Of a DNA stretch of 25,071 bases, positions 13,305-20,566 are shown one piece after another. Made by a program: the position numbers and the translations under genes. The stretch covers positions 1 to 25,071 of IMG/VR virus record IMGVR_UViG_3300049491_000064. One strand, 5' to 3'. Numbering within the stretch: the first letter of the stretch is position 1; each line of letters begins with the position of its first letter. A model generated the notes under the pieces. It had not been told where the DNA came from, did no database searches, and worked only from the letters and a program-made list of their open reading frames with translations. The DNA is from a virus.

Positions 13305-15526
13305 TTCCCCTCCAGTATAACCGTATTAGTAGTGTTGTCGCTAATGTATAACGATGATCCGGTCGCAGAATCAAGCGTCATAGATCCGTCACCTCCGGCC
13401 AGCAGTATCCCATCTCGCTGCTCGAGCAGCACGTCTGCGTTTGGCTGCACGGCCGTGAATCCCGATGTGATGATGTACGCGGAGCATGTCTGCGTCTTTG
13501 CGCGTGTATTGGCAAGTCTAGCAACCGCTGGTTGCGTTTTGGTGAAGGTGTTTGAGATTATAGCGACGGCCGTCTGTGTGATCGAGCGTACATTAGCGAT
13601 CCTCGCCACCGCCGACTGAGTCTTGGTTATGGCCATGACAATGCGCGCAGTAGCTGGCTGCGTCTTTGTAGATATGCCGCTGGTGATGATGGCAGCAACG
13701 GCGCTTTGAGTCTTCGTCAATACAACAGCGATACGTGCAGTCGCTGGTTGCGTTTTCGTCACTGCCTTGACGATGCGAGCAAATGCTGACTGAGTCTTAG
13801 CGATGATATTTGCAAGACGCGCTGTGGCAGGCTGCGTCTTGACGGTTGTGACCGAAATTCTCGATGTGGCGGTCTGCGTTTTCGTGAAATTCTGCGAGAT
13901 GCGAGCCACAGCCGATTGCGTTTTGGTTACGATATTTGCTATGCGAGCGGTTGCGGTCTGAGTCTTCGTGCCGAAGGCGATGATCCTCGCGGTGGCGCTT
14001 TGTGTATTGGTGACTATGTTGGAAATCCGCGAGATAGCACCTTGCGTCTTCGTAAACGTATTAGCGATTCGAGAGATGGCAGGCTGTGTTTTGGTCGACG
14101 TTACAGAGATACGTGATACCGCAGGCTGCGTCTTGGTGACACTCTTGGCTATCCTAGCGGTGGCTGGCTGCGTTGATGTTCGGGTATTGGATATGCGCGA
14201 TATAGCCGACTGTACCGACGTCCTCGTGTTCGCTATGCGAGCTATAGCGCCTTGGGTTTTCGTAGCTATGACAGCGATGCGAGCAAGCGCAGGCTGCGTC
14301 TTCGTAAGGTTATTGGCGATGCTCGCTATTGCACTCTGTGTCTTGGTCAGAGTTGCCCCACCGCTCGAGACGGTGAACGTCCTCGTAGCGCTCCACGCGC
14401 TGAAAGCACCGTTACCATTCGGGTCTTCGGCGCGGACACGCCAATAGTATGTCGTGGCTGGCGTCAGAGAGAATTGAGTGGTGTATCCGACTTGTTGCGC
14501 GGTGGTGAACGGATCGGTGTCGCCGCCGTTTATTTGGTTGGTGAACCCAGCATCGGTGCCGGAAAGGGCGCTAATCAGCGGGGTTTTTGCGGTCGACCTA
14601 AACGCCAGCGCGGCGACAAAAGCGTGATCGTTCGTGTCCAAGACACCGAAAGTGGCCGAAGCACCACCACGCCGCGCTACGATCTTCTCCTCTAGGGCTA
14701 TCTCGATACCAGTCGTGGCGTTTACGTTGGTGTTGAGGTTGCTGTAATTAGCCCCCAGTGACCACTGTCCAGTACCAGCGTTCAGGACGCCAAAGCCAAT
14801 AATAATATCGTTGTCTTGCGTGGTATTGGCGGTAGTGCCGGATTCGCGCACCGTGCCGATGATGCTTCCCGTGCCGATGTACTTGTCAAGTGACTGTATG
14901 CCGCTGTACTCAAAAATGGATACGCCAAGGTCAGCGCTGTTCTGGTTGACGGTAACTTGGAAGCTCGAGCCGCCAGTAGCGACGCCAACCGATACCCATA
15001 TCTCTGCACCGACGAAACTAGCATCGCCGCCACCGACGACGTGCGTGTAGGTATTGCCCTTGTTGTCTGTGACACTTGTGACCTGTCCATCACTACCCCA
15101 GTTGTTGCCGATCGCCACGATGATCGTATTCCCGACCGTGACTGGATTCGTGAAGCTGGTGGCAAGTGAGGCCGTGGCGGAAGCGCCATTTTGGGCTACC
15201 TGTACACGCGCCGGATCGGCGCTTTGGCTGTCGAACGTGCTAGCCGTATCGACCTGTATTTGGTATCGAACGTCGTCAGAGTCGCTGTCCGTGCCAGTGA
15301 ATAGAATCGTCGGCGTCAACGACCCGAAAGCGTTAGCATCGACCGTATCCTGCGCCACAGACGGGTACATGTTCGGCCAGAAGCTATTGCGAAAAATGGG
15401 GTTGTTGCTGGTGTTGTCTTTACGCTGTCGGTGTATCAGCAAAGAGCCAGAACGAAGACCCCGCCTACGAAGTGGGTAGGAGGATTTTGTGCCGGTGTAA
15501 GCATTACCCTTACCAGGCGTCGCCAT
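13301..15526 (-). CDS. 741-aa repeat protein with split fibronectin III-like domain; head-fibre candidate
   Basis: Residues 1-65 are basic and polar. A fibronectin III-like domain appears to begin at about 68-100 (T-P-T-I-L-F-T-G-T-D) and to resume at about 314-386 (P-L-I-S-A-L-S-G-T-D, then T-Y-Y-W-R-V-R-A-E-D-P). Between them lies a beta jelly-roll-like segment (about 105-312). Residues 394-690 are 21 tandem 14-residue repeats, consensus T-K-T-Q-x-A-x-A-R-I-A-N-x-x. A 50-residue Leu/Asp/Gly-rich C-terminus (about 691-741) follows. The repeats suggest a beta-solenoid or rod. The gene lies between the capsid and the connector, so it may encode a head fibre. It is co-translated with its neighbours (ribosome site AAGGG, ATGA overlap at the 3' end). 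Function is inferred. Confidence 0.8.
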   Translation of the reverse strand: MATPGKGNAYTGTKSSYPLRRRGLRSGSLLIHRQRKDNTSNNPIFRNSFWPNMYPSVAQDTVDANAFGSLTPTILFTGTDSDSDDVRYQIQVDTASTFDSQSADPARVQVAQNGASATASLATSFTNPVTVGNTIIVAIGNNWGSDGQVTSVTDNKGNTYTHVVGGGDASFVGAEIWVSVGVATGGSSFQVTVNQNSADLGVSIFEYSGIQSLDKYIGTGSIIGTVRESGTTANTTQDNDIIIGFGVLNAGTGQWSLGANYSNLNTNVNATTGIEIALEEKIVARRGGASATFGVLDTNDHAFVAALAFRSTAKTPLISALSGTDAGFTNQINGGDTDPFTTAQQVGYTTQFSLTPATTYYWRVRAEDPNGNGAFSAWSATRTFTVSSGGATLTKTQSAIASIANNLTKTQPALARIAVIATKTQGAIARIANTRTSVQSAISRISNTRTSTQPATARIAKSVTKTQPAVSRISVTSTKTQPAISRIANTFTKTQGAISRISNIVTNTQSATARIIAFGTKTQTATARIANIVTKTQSAVARISQNFTKTQTATSRISVTTVKTQPATARLANIIAKTQSAFARIVKAVTKTQPATARIAVVLTKTQSAVAAIITSGISTKTQPATARIVMAITKTQSAVARIANVRSITQTAVAIISNTFTKTQPAVARLANTRAKTQTCSAYIITSGFTAVQPNADVLLEQRDGILLAGGDGSMTLDSATGSSLYISDNTTNTVILEGK
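13457..14347 (-). repeat. Tandem array of 21 units of about 42 bp encoding 14-aa repeats
   Basis: Counted on the minus strand, 19 units encode 14 residues, one encodes 16 (unit 16) and one 15 (unit 21), totalling 297 codons. Units conserve T-K-T-Q at positions 1-4 and A-R-I-A around positions 8-11. Codons vary widely at synonymous positions, so the DNA copies are diverged while the protein pattern is kept. Confidence 0.9.
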
Positions 15527-15529
15527 GTG

Positions 15530-16357
15530 CTACCCTTGCGTTTCGAGGTATTGACCCATGAAGTTCGTGGCGGTTGTCGCAGAGGGGAACCACACCAGTT
15601 CTAGCACACTGTTGTCATACACGCGCGGCATACCTCCAGTAAGTGTGTCAATAGCGTTGCCGATGTTTGCCGATGTGATTTCTACCTGAGCGAGTACGCG
15701 GAACAGCACGAGGCTGTATGCCCCTGATGTGCGGGTAGCGCTCTGGATGAGCGCCTGTACCGATCGCACGCCACGGTCGCCAGCGGCGAGTGTGAACAGC
15801 TCGAAAGTACCGACAGGAGGTGTTGTGACAGCTGTCAGTACGCCGCTGTTGCTGGCGTTACCATCAGAGTCGGTGTAGGTGATGGTCACGGTTGGCGTAC
15901 CAGCACCACCAGTCGTTGACCACTCAAGCGCCGCGAGTACATCGTCGCCGTTGGTTGTGCCAGTACGGTCACGAGCGGGTATAGCGGCTGGCGTAATAGC
16001 CTGCGAGGTTGTCAGGGTCGTCGATAGACCGCTGTTGTGCCACAAGCGATCAATAAGCCATAGCGTGCCGGGCGTCGAGGCGTTCCATGCGAGGCGGCCG
16101 ACATGAGCGTTGCCGCTGACGGGGTTCGTGCGAGGGATACGGCCACCAACAACGCCTGCGGGCGTGTTGAGCGACGCAGTGACAGCCTCACCGTTCACAC
16201 CGATCGTCGGGGCGACAGATGCGCCGGGGTTTCCTGCGGCATAGCGCAAAGAATAGCCGCGCATACCACCGACGGCAGCGGTAGCGATACCAGTCTTGAT
16301 GATGGCGTTCGGCGGTTGAAATCCAGCTAGTGCTGCGTCTTCTGTGGTAACTGCCAT
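15530..16357 (-). CDS. Structural protein, head-ornament candidate
   Basis: This encodes 275 residues rich in Ala, Thr, Gly and Val with few charged residues, and no signal peptide or membrane segment. Tandem strand-rich stretches (V-T-I-T-Y-T-D-S-D-G-N-A-S near 160-172, and L-A-A-G-D-R-G-V-R-S near 190) fit a beta-sandwich shell or fibre protein. Y-T-D-S-D-G-N resembles an Ig-like or fibronectin-like strand-turn. Stop-start spacing with both neighbours is 1-3 bases. I recognise no family. Composition and context, between the capsid and connector genes, point to a virion surface protein. Confidence 0.65.
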   Translation of the reverse strand: MAVTTEDAALAGFQPPNAIIKTGIATAAVGGMRGYSLRYAAGNPGASVAPTIGVNGEAVTASLNTPAGVVGGRIPRTNPVSGNAHVGRLAWNASTPGTLWLIDRLWHNSGLSTTLTTSQAITPAAIPARDRTGTTNGDDVLAALEWSTTGGAGTPTVTITYTDSDGNASNSGVLTAVTTPPVGTFELFTLAAGDRGVRSVQALIQSATRTSGAYSLVLFRVLAQVEITSANIGNAIDTLTGGMPRVYDNSVLELVWFPSATTATNFMGQYLETQG

Positions 16358-16358
16358 G

Positions 16359-16535
16359 CTACGCTACCCTTTCTAGGTGAACGGGAGCAAAATCCTTGTG
16401 CTCTCCGTCAACATCAATGACACACGTCCCGTCTTCGTCGCTTTTCACCAAAACAACGGCGTAGACACCGGGCATGAACTGCTTAAAAGGCTCTTTGACG
16501 CTTACTCTGTCGCCTACAGTTATTGGTCGTTCCAT
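16359..16535 (-). CDS. 58-aa SH3-like small protein
   Basis: ATG 16535 to TAG 16359-16361 gives 58 residues. The ATG overlaps the stop of the upstream gene (TAATG), and the stop is 1 base before the next start (TAGCATG), so the frame exactly fills the gap. The protein begins M-E-R-P-I-T-V-G-D-R-V-S-V-K-E and has alternating strands (G-V-Y-A-V-V-L-V, then T-C-V-I-D-V-D-G) ending H-L-E-R-V-A. This pattern is like a small SH3/Tudor-type barrel. The function is unknown. Confidence 0.75.
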   Translation of the reverse strand: MERPITVGDRVSVKEPFKQFMPGVYAVVLVKSDEDGTCVIDVDGEHKDFAPVHLERVA

Positions 16536-16918
16536 TAGCGTAACTCCATCACTTCCTTCTGGCTTTTGCCAGTTTTATCAACGTATTGATAGCCGAAATC
16601 AACGCCAGACCACCAGAATTTCTGCGCCCCAGTCTCGACGTTTGTCTCGAGATTCCCTTGGCGGAATCGTATCGGCCGGGCGTTGTCTGGCAGACCGACC
16701 CAGTTGACGTCGTAACGCTTACCTTTCCAGTGTACAGAAAAACGCACGATGTTACCGTGTGCGGCCTCGTGGTATTTCTCGAGAATGTCGTGGAAGGTGT
16801 TTTTTCCTTCGACAAACTGTGAAACGTCATCGTGATCAATCTCGCGTACAACAAGTCCGTCCTCGTATACGGCCTCGACTGTGCTATCCAACGACATTGA
16901 ATTGTCGTTTACTATCAT
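16535..16918 (-). CDS. Protein of unknown function in the head region
   Basis: This encodes 127 residues, acidic, with several aromatic residues late in the chain (W-W-S-G-V-D-F-G-Y-Q-Y). It opens with a strand-like V-E-A-V-Y-E-D-G-L-V-V-R-E-I. A polar helix with F-H-D-I-L-E-K-Y-H-E-A-A-H-G follows, then strands I-V-R-F-S-V-H-W-K-G-K-R-Y-D-V-N-W-V-G. An internal ATG at residue 8 could be the true start. The start is 2 bases after the upstream stop. I see no motif. The layout could be a small structural or assembly protein. Confidence 0.65.
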   Translation of the reverse strand: MIVNDNSMSLDSTVEAVYEDGLVVREIDHDDVSQFVEGKNTFHDILEKYHEAAHGNIVRFSVHWKGKRYDVNWVGLPDNARPIRFRQGNLETNVETGAQKFWWSGVDFGYQYVDKTGKSQKEVMELR

Positions 16919-16920
16919 GT

Positions 16921-17430
16921 CTAGCTCTCAGTCCACGTAGCGGTGATCGTGCGGGACGTTATGTCACCGGGGCCGCCAGCGTAGCTGGAGGTCGTCTGGA
17001 GCTGCGATCGGAGCGCATTGGCGTACATCGTGCCCCCAGCGGTGGTCGACGACGTGCCTGCGCCGTATGGCGTAGTCGAGTTGTTGAAGTTTGCCGATAG
17101 ACCAGTGGTCGAGAGGGCAGAGTCACCTGACGCTGTTGTCGCAGGAGTCGTACCAGAGGTGACGACAGCACCAACAATCGAAAGTCCCGTCGCTGGGGCG
17201 TTGTTGTCGATCTTGTACGTCAGGGCGGACAGCGAGTTCCATGTACCAGCGAATTTGAGCGCTTGGTATTTGGTCATGCTGTTCTCGTTGTTGGTCGAGT
17301 TGATCGGGTTGCTCGAGTAGTCAGACTGCGTAGCACCGTCGTTGCGCTTCCAGTTGCAAGCGGTTACGTTGGCGGTTTCGGTGGCGGCAGACGCGCCATT
17401 GTACTCGCTCCAAGTTTGCGTACTAGCCAT
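16921..17430 (-). CDS. Ser/Thr/Asn-rich structural protein, head-ornament candidate
   Basis: This encodes 169 residues, very rich in Ser, Thr, Ala, Asn and Gly with few charges. It begins M-A-S-T-Q-T-W-S-E-Y-N-G-A. The composition resembles beta-sandwich decoration or fibre-tip proteins exposed on a virion. The start is 1 base after the upstream stop (TAGCATG). A strong GGTAGGGGTATAG leader overlapping that stop serves as ribosome site. No named family is recognised. Confidence 0.65.
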   Translation of the reverse strand: MASTQTWSEYNGASAATETANVTACNWKRNDGATQSDYSSNPINSTNNENSMTKYQALKFAGTWNSLSALTYKIDNNAPATGLSIVGAVVTSGTTPATTASGDSALSTTGLSANFNNSTTPYGAGTSSTTAGGTMYANALRSQLQTTSSYAGGPGDITSRTITATWTES

Positions 17431-17431
17431 G

Positions 17432-17617
17432 CTATACCCCTACCACTGGCTCTTTGTGCCAGCCGATTAGATTTCCATCAGCGTCGTAGTCGTACACGAC
17501 TCGTTCATCTGGCAGACCAGCAGGAGTCGGTAAAACAGTACCATCCGCGACGCCAGCACCCTCGTTCAGAGTGGTTGTCTGCGTTTCTGGTTGTGGCTGT
17601 GGCACATCTTCTAGCAT
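17432..17617 (-). CDS. Small acidic protein, function unknown
   Basis: This encodes 61 residues: an acidic, Pro/Gln/Thr-rich N-terminal half with a disordered look, then V-V-Y-D-Y-D-A-D-G-N-L-I-G-W-H-K-E-P, a short strand-turn-strand. Ribosome site CAGGAG precedes the ATG. It lies between a gene pair of the head region and is preceded by a 71-base gap carrying a hairpin. It could be a small virion or assembly accessory protein. Confidence 0.6.
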   Translation of the reverse strand: MLEDVPQPQPETQTTTLNEGAGVADGTVLPTPAGLPDERVVYDYDADGNLIGWHKEPVVGV

Positions 17618-17651
17618 GTTGTACTCCTGTTATGTTTTGCTGCGCTTAGTC

Positions 17652-17677
17652 GGGGGAGCGTGTGGCGTCACTCCCCC
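17652..17677 (-). other. Hairpin between two small head-region genes
   Basis: A 7-bp stem (GGGGGAG / CTCCCCC) with a 12-base loop lies 11 bases after the stop of the 76-aa gene. No T-run follows on either strand, so it is not a standard terminator. It could be a processing or mRNA-stability element. I have only the palindrome as evidence. Confidence 0.45.
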
Positions 17678-17688
17678 TCAAAACGCAC

Positions 17689-17919
17689 CTAGACGATGTC
17701 GTCGCTTGGCGGAACACCAAGCATATCGTCAGACTGTGCAGCACCGGGCGCGGTCACTGCGTCACTCTGGGCGCTCTGGGCGTCACCTTCTGCCAGCTCA
17801 GCACTGTATACGGCGATGAGTTCCTCGCCTCGGCTTTCACTGACTTCGATGACCGTCCCCGCCTTGGTGTATTCCAAGGCGTCGGGGACGTATAGATCGC
17901 GTAGAAGTTTAACCTTCAT
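17689..17919 (-). CDS. Small protein downstream of the capsid gene, function unknown
   Basis: This encodes 76 residues: a folded-looking N-terminal half with M-K-V-K-L-L-R-D-L-Y-V, then an acidic Ala/Ser/Gln/Asp-rich tail ending D-D-I-V that is likely disordered. The first 45 residues resemble a small SH3-like barrel (V-K-L-L-R-D, K-A-G-T-V-I-E-V-S). Ribosome site GGAG precedes the ATG. The gene sits 17 bases after the capsid stop. It is a head-region accessory protein of unknown role. Confidence 0.6.
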   Translation of the reverse strand: MKVKLLRDLYVPDALEYTKAGTVIEVSESRGEELIAVYSAELAEGDAQSAQSDAVTAPGAAQSDDMLGVPPSDDIV

Positions 17920-17936
17920 CTGATGCTACTCCTCTG

Positions 17937-18851
17937 TTAGACGGTGTTAGTGATGACGTACATTGCGTTTGGATCGACGACCTTGTTGTCGTAGTAGTCC
18001 GTAGCACGCACGAAGTCAGTCTTGATGTCCGGCTCGCTCCACTCGTCAACAGCTGCAACTCCCGAGAGCTTGATCTCGTATCCAGCAGTAGGAACCTCGA
18101 TGGCAGGGGTCGGGGTAACGTAAGCGAGAATAAAGTTGTCGCTCCACACCCAGTCCATGACGTCGGTCTGACCTTCTTTGGCGGTGTTGTTGATAGCATC
18201 AGCGATGAGCACACGTTCGACGTCAAACCACTGAGCGAGGGCGCTTCGCAGGTTTGCTTCGTTCACAACGTTGACGTACTGGATCGAAGCGAGGAAAGCG
18301 GTGTTCTTGAGCACGGCGTTCAACGAGAGCTTTGAGATGACAGCAACGTTTGGTCGCTTTCCAGTGTTCTTCTGGATGGTGTCGCGACCAGTGCGCACCT
18401 GCCCTACGATATCGGTCGAGATGGTATTCCATGCAGTAGCAGCGTCAAGACCGGGAGCGCCAGCAGCGAGAATAGTCGCCTGCAAGTCGATTTCCTTGTC
18501 GAGCGCCAGCTTGTCCTTGACAAGCATCGTGGCGTTCTTCTTGGGATCGAATGGCATTTGGCCGTTTTTGCGGAGCTTCCATGAGATCGGCGATTCGAGC
18601 GTCTTCTCCTCGAGGGTGTAGGTGGCCTGTGAGAGCGTGTTGGTCACACGGTTCGCACGGCTGAACTCACCACGACGAGCGTCGGCAGGAGCGCGGAGGT
18701 TTTCCTTGTCACGGACGAAGTAGATACCCGTCTCTTTGTCGACCTCTACGGTTGGGAACAGTTGGCCAGCAATGTAGTTTTGCTCACCACTGTATCCGAG
18801 GTAGATGTCGGTCAGGAGTGGGTTAACGTAAGTATCTCGTACAGCGGGCAT
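17937..18851 (-). CDS. Major capsid protein (HK97-like fold)
   Basis: This encodes 304 residues. The start M-P-A-V-R-D-T-Y-V-N-P-L-L-T-D-I, then the E-loop-like basic region (R-G-E-F-S-R-A-N-R-V) and A-T-Y-T-L-E-E-K-T-L-E-S, are typical of capsid proteins of this class. The later spine-helix and P-domain regions (T-I-Q-K-N-T-G-K-R-P-N-V-A-V-I-S, with L-I-A-D-A-I-N-N) and the C-terminal D-E-W-S-E-P-D-I fit as well. It is directly downstream of the DUF2190-type decoration gene and the protease/scaffold gene. AAGGAAAGGA provides a strong ribosome site. The subunit assembles the icosahedral shell. The specific subfamily is not certain. Confidence 0.9.
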   Translation of the reverse strand: MPAVRDTYVNPLLTDIYLGYSGEQNYIAGQLFPTVEVDKETGIYFVRDKENLRAPADARRGEFSRANRVTNTLSQATYTLEEKTLESPISWKLRKNGQMPFDPKKNATMLVKDKLALDKEIDLQATILAAGAPGLDAATAWNTISTDIVGQVRTGRDTIQKNTGKRPNVAVISKLSLNAVLKNTAFLASIQYVNVVNEANLRSALAQWFDVERVLIADAINNTAKEGQTDVMDWVWSDNFILAYVTPTPAIEVPTAGYEIKLSGVAAVDEWSEPDIKTDFVRATDYYDNKVVDPNAMYVITNTV

Positions 18852-18869
18852 GTCTTATTTTTCCTTTCC

Positions 18870-19235
18870 TTAGACCCTATCGTTCATTTGCATGACTTCG
18901 ACCATGTCGCCAGAAGCACCAGCTTCAAGCGCCATGCCAAGGATCTCGTTACCCGCCGTAACGGTAGCGATAGCTTGGCCAGAACCGTTGGTGGTCAGCT
19001 TATCGCCGACAGCGATCGTTCCACCAGCTTTGACCTTGATGGTTCCCTGCGAGCTGCGGAGACGAATTGACGCGGTTTCACCAGCAGCCGCTTTGTTCAT
19101 GGTGACACCGATGAATTTGTCGGTGGCAGCGGTAGCAACAACTGCCTGACCGCTTGAGAGCTTGACGATGATACCTTCACCGACGGCGGCGGTAGCAACG
19201 TAGCCTTTTGTACCGCTAGTGTTGAACTGCGACAT
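18870..19235 (-). CDS. Capsid decoration protein (DUF2190-type)
   Basis: This encodes 121 residues in an all-strand pattern with V-G-E-G-I-I-V-K-L-S-S-G-Q, then D-K-F-I-G-V-T-M, I-A-V-G-D-K-L-T-T-N-G-S-G-Q-A-I and G-M-A-L-E-A-G. This is the repeated Gly-turn pattern of DUF2190 cement proteins that stabilise the shell. An AAGGAG ribosome site overlaps the stop of the protease gene. Position between protease/scaffold and capsid is the common one for this family. Confidence 0.85.
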   Translation of the reverse strand: MSQFNTSGTKGYVATAAVGEGIIVKLSSGQAVVATAATDKFIGVTMNKAAAGETASIRLRSSQGTIKVKAGGTIAVGDKLTTNGSGQAIATVTAGNEILGMALEAGASGDMVEVMQMNDRV

Positions 19236-19238
19236 AGA

Positions 19239-19907
19239 TTACTCCTTTACCTCTTGGTTATAGCGCTTTTCCAGCTCGCGGTCGCTGGCAAACACCTTTG
19301 TGATAGCAGTGGCAATGTCGAGAGATTCGCCAGCCTCTTTGGCAGCCTTAACGAGATCGTTCGCCTTGCTGCGAACTTCGTCAGCGGCGGTCGTGGTGGC
19401 GTTACCAGCATTCGTGGAATCACCCTTGACAGCAAACATTTCGTTGTCTGGCAGATCGTGCATCAAAGCCTCGATCTCGGCGCGGTCTTCTTTGGTGCGA
19501 GAAGCGAGCAGCTTGTCGACCCACTTGCTCTCTTGGTCTGCCTTGATAGCACCACGAGCAATGTGACCCTTGACGATCTGAGTTGCCTTGTCGGTGCGAT
19601 ACTGTTGGCTGACTTCCTCGAGTTGCGAGAGAGTGTCGGCTTTGACAAGCTTCATTTCACCGCTTCGGATGCTGGCGAGAACACCTGCGTCCTCTGCTGA
19701 AAGGCTGGCATTTACGCCGCCGTCGGTTGGTGTTGGCACTTCTGGTTCCTCCTTGTCTTTGTCGTCCGTGGGATCGGCGTCAGCCGTCACCAGACCGAAT
19801 TTTTGCTTTTCGTCATCGCTCAGCTGATCCTTGTTTGCTGCGACAAATTCGCGCTCCTGATCGTTCAGATCAGCGGCGTTCTTCAGACGAATTTCGTCTA
19901 GGTTCAT
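19239..19907 (-). CDS. Nested in-frame scaffold product
   Basis: The internal ATG at 19907 (residue 210 of the protease) is preceded by AAAGGAG (19917-19923) with a 9-base spacer, so translation from it would give a 222-residue protein equal to the C-terminal scaffold half. It begins M-N-L-D-E-I-R-L-K. The phage Mu I/Z and lambda C/Nu3 genes use the same nested plan, where the short product is the scaffold. The start position falls exactly at the domain boundary. This is inferred and has no expression evidence. Confidence 0.72.
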   Translation of the reverse strand: MNLDEIRLKNAADLNDQEREFVAANKDQLSDDEKQKFGLVTADADPTDDKDKEEPEVPTPTDGGVNASLSAEDAGVLASIRSGEMKLVKADTLSQLEEVSQQYRTDKATQIVKGHIARGAIKADQESKWVDKLLASRTKEDRAEIEALMHDLPDNEMFAVKGDSTNAGNATTTAADEVRSKANDLVKAAKEAGESLDIATAITKVFASDRELEKRYNQEVKE

Positions 19908-20534
19908 GGTCACGTTCTCCTTTACATTTGCGAATATGAACACAGGTGTTGTCTTTTCATCACCCAGTGTAACAGATGCCATAACCGGTTTCATATTACG
20001 AAATAGTGGAATATTCGTCAGAGCAGCGCCCTCGAGGACATTCTCGACGTAGTTTTCGTAATTGAGAGGGTCACACCACCCACCACGGCCAGCAGGGTAG
20101 AACTCTGGGCTGATACATTTCCACTCGCCACCGCGCAGCCCTTCTGCACCTTTGGCCGTCCATTCTACCTGATCGGCGTACAGAATATTACCCTCAATAA
20201 CGAGGGCATTAATCCATCCAGCGGCTTCCTCGCCTTGCTCATGGCCAAAATTGATTGGCAGCCCGAGGAACGTCCCGTCGCCTTTGTCGGCGCGGGCTAG
20301 TCCGGCATTGAAGTTGTCGACGTATTTCTGCAAGTCGTCAGGAAAGATTGCGATATCGCCGTGCCATGGAGTGCGCCACATGCCAACATGCAGCAGCTCG
20401 AAACGGCTTGGAAGGTCGCCTTCCTTGCTGGCATGAATTGCGCGAGGCTTGCTGTTTGTGTCGGCAAAAACCATGGACACTTTTCGTGCAATGGAGATTT
20501 CGTTTTTAGTCTCTGTGGCCGCAGCCTTACTCAT
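19239..20534 (-). CDS. Mu I-like prohead protease fused to scaffold
   Basis: This encodes 431 residues. The first ~200 residues carry Mu I-type protease features: F-E-L-L-H-V-G-M-W (45-53), N-F-G-H-E-Q-G-E-E-A-A-G-W-I (95-108), Q-V-E-W-T-A-K-G (122-129) and W-K-C-I-S-P-E-F-Y-P (138-147). His98 and Ser142 are candidate active-site or core residues. Residues about 210-431 form a helical, Lys/Glu/Ala-rich scaffold-like domain with an acidic linker (about 250-270, E-E-P-E-V-P-T-P-T). Protease plus scaffold in one chain is known in several phages. Ribosome site GAGAGG lies before the ATG. A nested start at 19907 probably makes the scaffold alone. Confidence 0.87.
   Translation of the reverse strand: MSKAAATETKNEISIARKVSMVFADTNSKPRAIHASKEGDLPSRFELLHVGMWRTPWHGDIAIFPDDLQKYVDNFNAGLARADKGDGTFLGLPINFGHEQGEEAAGWINALVIEGNILYADQVEWTAKGAEGLRGGEWKCISPEFYPAGRGGWCDPLNYENYVENVLEGAALTNIPLFRNMKPVMASVTLGDEKTTPVFIFANVKENVTMNLDEIRLKNAADLNDQEREFVAANKDQLSDDEKQKFGLVTADADPTDDKDKEEPEVPTPTDGGVNASLSAEDAGVLASIRSGEMKLVKADTLSQLEEVSQQYRTDKATQIVKGHIARGAIKADQESKWVDKLLASRTKEDRAEIEALMHDLPDNEMFAVKGDSTNAGNATTTAADEVRSKANDLVKAAKEAGESLDIATAITKVFASDRELEKRYNQEVKE
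19917..19923 (-). promoter_or_regulatory. Internal ribosome binding site for the nested scaffold
   Basis: AAAGGAG on the minus strand, 9 bases upstream of the in-frame ATG at 19907, inside the protease coding sequence. It is as strong as the sites before the true genes in this operon. Confidence 0.75.
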
Positions 20535-20566
20535 GGATTTATCCTCTCATGACGATTATGTTGTTG

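Noticed and set aside
13457-14347. Regular repeat spacing suggestive of a CRISPR-like array
   Set aside because: Unit length (42 bp) equals 14 codons, copies diverge at synonymous sites, and the whole array is one open coding frame with no unique spacers.
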